Origin: Bacteroidales bacterium
GTDB taxonomy: Bacteria; Bacteroidota; Bacteroidia; Bacteroidales; UBA1715
Assembly (NCBI GenBank): GCA_016714605.1
Contig: JADKDL010000010.1
Location: 22,592 to 86,591, forward strand
DNA length: 64,000 bases
Reading direction: 5' to 3'
The position numbers and the translations under genes are program-made. Under the pieces are notes generated by a model. The model ran no database searches. It was given only the letters and a program-made list of their open reading frames with translations, and was not told the origin of the DNA. This document shows positions 60,175-64,000 of the stretch, piece after piece. Each line of letters starts with the position of its first letter. Position 1 is the first letter of the stretch.

Positions 60175-61461
60175 ATGTTTGAAAGACTGTGTCTTAATTA
60201 TAATTTTATTGCCTTATTATTTATTCTGTCTGTGCAAAATGTATATACCAGTACTGCACAATCAACTTCTCCGCTATCAAAACAGGTAAGCATTTCCTTC
60301 CAGAACCAAAAAATTCCTGCAGTATTAAAAGAAATTGAACGACTGGCAGATGTTCGTTTTACTTATAATACTATAATATTGCAGAGTAAACCTTCACGCA
60401 GTTTTTCTTTTAAGAATACATCAATAAAATCAATTTTGAAAACATTGATTGATGATTCAGATTTGGTTTTTTATGAATTTGATAAATACATAATTATATC
60501 AAGGCGAAGAGATATTCCACAAGGGACACTTTTTCAGAGAGCGATTCAAGACGAAAAAACGGGTATAGCTCATGAAAAAACTGCCATAAATGATACACTT
60601 ATCATACATGATACTATTACTTATATCGATACGGTTAAATTTCTTCATTATGATACACTCGTTGTCAATGATACTGTGAAATATAAAAAGGAAAAAGCGG
60701 AGAGTATCAAAGCAAATAAAACAAATAAAAATAAAAGCAATTTATTGTCATTGGAGGTTTTTCCAAGTTATCATTATACTGCCAATAACAAAAACGATGT
60801 TGCAAAATTAAGTTTTGGATCGCAGTTTCTGTATTCAAAGAATTTTAAAAATGTAGGTTTGGGAGTAGGCTTAGGGTTTTTTATGCAAAATGGAGCATCG
60901 GTTTATTTTAAGCAAACTACAAGTTTAGATTCTACAGAACATAATGAAGAGCGAATAGAAACTATTATTAGAGAATCAGCACACTATTATTTTAAAGATT
61001 CATTAGGTATTACACAGCTTATTATTTTATATGATACAATAAATTTCACCTATCCGGTAAAATGGTATACTTATAATAAAACTACAGAAACCATAGAAGA
61101 AGACAGTAAATATTCAATTACATGGATTACTTTGCCATTGCGTTTTTGCTATAAAACACAATCGAGAAAAAAGGTAGATTTTTCTTTAGTAGTAACCTTA
61201 TCACCAGCACTTAGAATAAGTAGCGGCGGAGCATATTATAGTACCAAGGAATCTGCTTTTATTCAAACTGAAAGCAAAAGTGCATCATTTTCATTGTTTT
61301 TAGGACTATCGCCAACAATTATTTTTAAACTAAATAAAATTGCAAATTTCTATGTTAGTCCGTGTATTCAAACATCGTTAACACCTTCATTTTCTAATGA
61401 AAATTATTATTCACTATCTGCCGGTATTGCACTAGGAGTTTCAATATCATTATCTAAATGA
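60175..61461 (+). CDS. STN-domain / beta-barrel outer-membrane protein (locus 2)
   Basis: Intact 428 aa example of the architecture also seen at 564-1783. Signal peptide (FIALLFILSVQNVYTSTAQ) comes first. The STN domain (about 38-105) has ISFQNQKIPAVLKEIERLA, SFKNTSIKSILKTLI and YIIISRR. An Asp-Thr repeat linker (about 137-170) reads INDTLIIHDTITYIDTV and YDTLVVNDTVKY, followed by a Lys/Asn-rich stretch. A predicted outer-membrane barrel (about 188-428; GVGLGVGLGFFMQNG, ISAGGAYYSTKE-like strands, final GVSISLSK) completes it. I start at ATG 60175 because an earlier TTG gives a non-signal extension. By analogy with FecA-type systems the STN domain would contact the DUF4974 end of FecR, but there is no TonB box, plug or 22-strand barrel. 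Ligand and mechanism are unknown. Confidence 0.82.
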   Translation: MFERLCLNYNFIALLFILSVQNVYTSTAQSTSPLSKQVSISFQNQKIPAVLKEIERLADVRFTYNTIILQSKPSRSFSFKNTSIKSILKTLIDDSDLVFYEFDKYIIISRRRDIPQGTLFQRAIQDEKTGIAHEKTAINDTLIIHDTITYIDTVKFLHYDTLVVNDTVKYKKEKAESIKANKTNKNKSNLLSLEVFPSYHYTANNKNDVAKLSFGSQFLYSKNFKNVGLGVGLGFFMQNGASVYFKQTTSLDSTEHNEERIETIIRESAHYYFKDSLGITQLIILYDTINFTYPVKWYTYNKTTETIEEDSKYSITWITLPLRFCYKTQSRKKVDFSLVVTLSPALRISSGGAYYSTKESAFIQTESKSASFSLFLGLSPTIIFKLNKIANFYVSPCIQTSLTPSFSNENYYSLSAGIALGVSISLSK

Positions 61462-61525
61462 TATTGAACATAAAAATGTATATAGTTTTATTAGTAACCT
61501 GCTGTTTTTTTACAATTCAGTAAAA

Positions 61526-61552
61526 TTGAATCTACATTTTTTTGTATTTTTG
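61526..61552 (+). promoter_or_regulatory. Promoter for the LysM-repeat gene
   Basis: TTG at 61526-61528 and TATTTTTG at 61545-61552 with a 16 bp spacer, 34 bp before the ATG at 61587. Confidence 0.4.
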
Positions 61553-61586
61553 CAAATTAAATTCGTACAGGGTTAATCAAAAAAAA

Positions 61587-63850
61587 ATGACACAATTTAT
61601 TCGATTATTTTCCTCATCTCTTATTATCGTTTTTCTACAATTTAGTTTGTCGGCACAAGAAATAGGAAGTGAAAAGAGGAAACATTTGTAATAGAAAAAG
61701 GGCAGAAGTTATATATACATACCATAAATGCCGGTGAAACATTATATTCATTGGGCAAGTTGTATGGGGTAAGTGTAGAAGAAATTGCTGCTAAGAATGT
61801 GAATGTTTTAAAAGGTTTAAGCGTTGGGCAGCAAATAAAAATTCCTTTTAAAGAAAAGACAGAAATAGTTAAGCTTTTTCCAATGTAAATGGTGTGAAAT
61901 CATATACTCATGTTGTAAAATGGGTGAAACATTATATGGCATTTTCAAAAAAATAATAAGGTCAATTAAATCAAAGAACACAACGTTGGTCTTACTAATA
62001 CTTACCTTAGGACAGGTTTATATATTCCTACAGCCTCAAATCTAGTAAGTTCAAATCAAACTACAACAACAACTACTGTTGCACCTGTAAAAGGAACAAA
62101 AGTACCAATAAGGTAGTTATTTCAGGTAAAACATATCTATTACACAAAGGTAATCAAAGGGGTGAAACAGTCTTTTCAATAAAAACTCTTTATAATGTTC
62201 CTCAAGAGGTATTATTGAAGGAAAATCCTGATTTGAAAAATGGTTTAAAAACCGGACAGGAATTGAAAATTCCATTAGAAACAGGCGACTTTGTAGAGCG
62301 TAAATTTATTTTCCATACTGTAGACAAAGGCGAAACATTATATTCAATTTCAAAAAAATATTCGGTAGAGGTGAGTTCTATTACCGCTTTAAATCCTGAT
62401 GTTGAAAATGGATTAAAAGCCAAAACAATTATTAAAATTGCAATAAATCCTGAAAATGTAAAATCTGCTCAAGAAAATATAAATAAAGATTTTGTTTTTC
62501 ATGAGGGAAAAAGGTGAAACCTTGTATTCTATCACCACAAAATATAATGTTTCAAGAAAAGATATTAAGAAAGCAAATAAAAAATTGATACCGATAATAT
62601 TATTTTAGGTGATATTTTGAAAATTCCTAGAGAAAAAGGTATATGAATATATAGCTTCCGATTCTATAAATATTCCAGTAACTTACTATTGTTTTAAGTG
62701 CTGATACTATAAAGCTATTGTTGTGATAGTTTGAAAACAGATAAAATAGAACATTAAATGTTATCTTATTTTGCCTTTATATTTAGTTGCAAATGATACT
62801 ATGGATTGACGAAAATATTATAAGTCGTCAAGAGCGTATATAATGGTCGTTTAATTTTAAGAGTTTTATGAAGGATATTGATTGCACTTGATAAGTTGAA
62901 AAAAAAAAAAGTATCTGTTAAATTACATGTTATAGATTCTGAAAGAAGAGCACTTATAAGCTTTATCGCAGATAAATCCTTCAAAATTAGATATTATCTT
63001 TGAGGTGCAAATTATGAAAGACATGGAAATAGTTACAAATATGTTCAGAAATATAATATTCCGGTAGTATCACCATTGTCTTTAAATCTACCCAGATACA
63101 AAATCAGCCAAATATGATTATGGTTAATACACCAGAAGAAGAAGAATGGAAGACTATTTTTCTAAACAAGCACTGCCAATTTTGTTTATATTTAAATGCA
63201 CACATAGGAGAGTATGATTAATACAATATTCTAAAACAATATTCAGAAACATTGATAGTAGTTTTATAATAATTTAGAAAATAAAAAAGCTAATTATGCT
63301 GAATCAAATATTCAAAAATGAAAGCACTTCTCAAGCCGGGTATAAAGAAGTACATTGTAATACCATCTGGAATCAAGACGTATGTAAATGATATTGTTAC
63401 AAAACTATATCAGTTTGTAAATAAATGTATATTACTATATGTGATTTGTCTGTTTGGGAACAATAAAGTGTAGAACTTAGTATTTATTTCGTCTAAATTT
63501 TTTTTCTGCGAAGATAATATGATTATAAAAATCAAGAAACAAATCAGGTTTTGTAAAGCAAGGTTAGAGGCTTTAAAACCGATCCAGTTTTCTTTGGCTT
63601 AGGGGATTTGATGTGATAATTTATTTTGAAGATATGCTTAATAAAGACGGATCAAAAATCTGAACAGTTGTATCAGCGCTAATACCTTGGCGTGTTATCA
63701 GTGCCGAATTTAACCACGGTTGGGGAACGCTGCAGGTTATGCAAATAGAGGAGTTTATCTGAGTACATATAATCCGGAATTTAAAAGAGATATTGTCCCA
63801 TTTAACATACTTCTTATCAAAAATATAGTACAGAAGCATCAAATTCAGGT
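61587..63850 (+). CDS. LysM-repeat cell-wall-binding protein, heavily frameshifted
   Basis: From ATG at 61587 there is a signal peptide (LIIVFLQFSLSAQE), then at least four and probably five LysM modules in changing frames: INAGETLYSLGKLYGVSVEE, GETLYG (about 61920), GETVFSIKTLYNVPQEVLL, KGETLYSISKKYSVEVSSIT, and GETLYSITTKYNVSRKDI. Beyond 62650 only islands are readable, for example NAAGYANRGVYLSTYNPEFK at about 63728-63790, which resembles the end of the LysM / periplasmic-binding-protein-like family common in Bacteroidota. The longest open piece is 62215-62517. Indels occur every 50-150 bp, far more often than elsewhere, so this stretch looks like low-quality sequence at a contig end rather than true decay. 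Peptidoglycan binding is expected from LysM; the rest is uncertain. The last 150 bp show nothing recognisable. Confidence 0.6.
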
Positions 63851-64000
63851 AGAAACAAAGGAGGGAATAGGTACAGATACCCAGTAAGTAGGAATTGTTG
63901 GTAAATGAAGTAGCGCTTTTAAGTAACCCTACGAATTGCTAGAATTATTAGCTACAATGGTTCTATAATAATATTGAATTAAATAGTATTATATTTAAAA

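Overview
The window is AT-rich DNA from a member of the Bacteroidota, probably class Bacteroidia. Evidence for this is FecR anti-sigma factors with DUF4974 C-termini, type IX secretion (T9SS) C-terminal signals, an exosortase K/MSEP-CTERM pair, a Bacteroidota-type PPi-dependent phosphofructokinase, and several promoters of the TTTG-N(17-20)-TAnnTTTG form. No rRNA, tRNA, CRISPR array or intact transposase was found. More than a dozen genes, including the housekeeping genes carA, gcvP and valS, are split by small indels, many of them in A or T runs, and the last 2.5 kb is riddled with them. Most breaks therefore look like sequence or assembly errors, and I annotate such genes as single features with the break described.

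Layout. 0.3-4.4 kb: an ECF sigma / FecR / STN-domain outer-membrane protein cassette (minus strand), interrupted by a decayed REP-associated tyrosine transposase (RAYT) lying between two 215-218 bp REP-like repeats. 4.5-5.8 kb: DNA photolyase. 6.0-8.6 kb: two tandem class III adenylate cyclases with degenerate receiver domains. 8.6-12.0 kb: a 3'-5' exonuclease and a hybrid histidine kinase. 12.3-16.3 kb: a GyrI-like protein and the exosortase K / MSEP-CTERM pair. 16.6-20.3 kb: PPi-phosphofructokinase with an in-frame stop, and a TPR sensor protein. 20.5-24.9 kb: carB and carA. 25.2-27.6 kb: porin, FMN-binding protein and a broken rSAM-system lipoprotein. 27.8-37.5 kb: parC, a secreted protein, gcvP, an AP2-domain protein and valS (5' end missing). 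37.6-48.6 kb: secreted serine endopeptidase, zinc-ribbon SDR protein, three tandem outer-membrane proteins, TPR protein, GNAT, WG-repeat-like protein and a DCC protein.

48.6-61.5 kb is the most unusual part. Two very large, recently duplicated secreted proteins (Kazal domain, then 7-8 BIG2-like modules alternating with a Cys-containing module, then a T9SS tail) are followed by a second ECF sigma / FecR / STN-barrel cassette. A truncated STN-protein remnant between the two giants shows that the whole surface-protein-plus-signalling unit was once duplicated. In both cassettes the usual TonB-dependent receptor is replaced by a small protein made of signal peptide, STN domain, Asp-Thr repeat linker and a predicted beta-barrel. 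This is the best candidate here for a little-described cell-surface signalling system. 61.6-63.9 kb holds a badly broken LysM-repeat protein.
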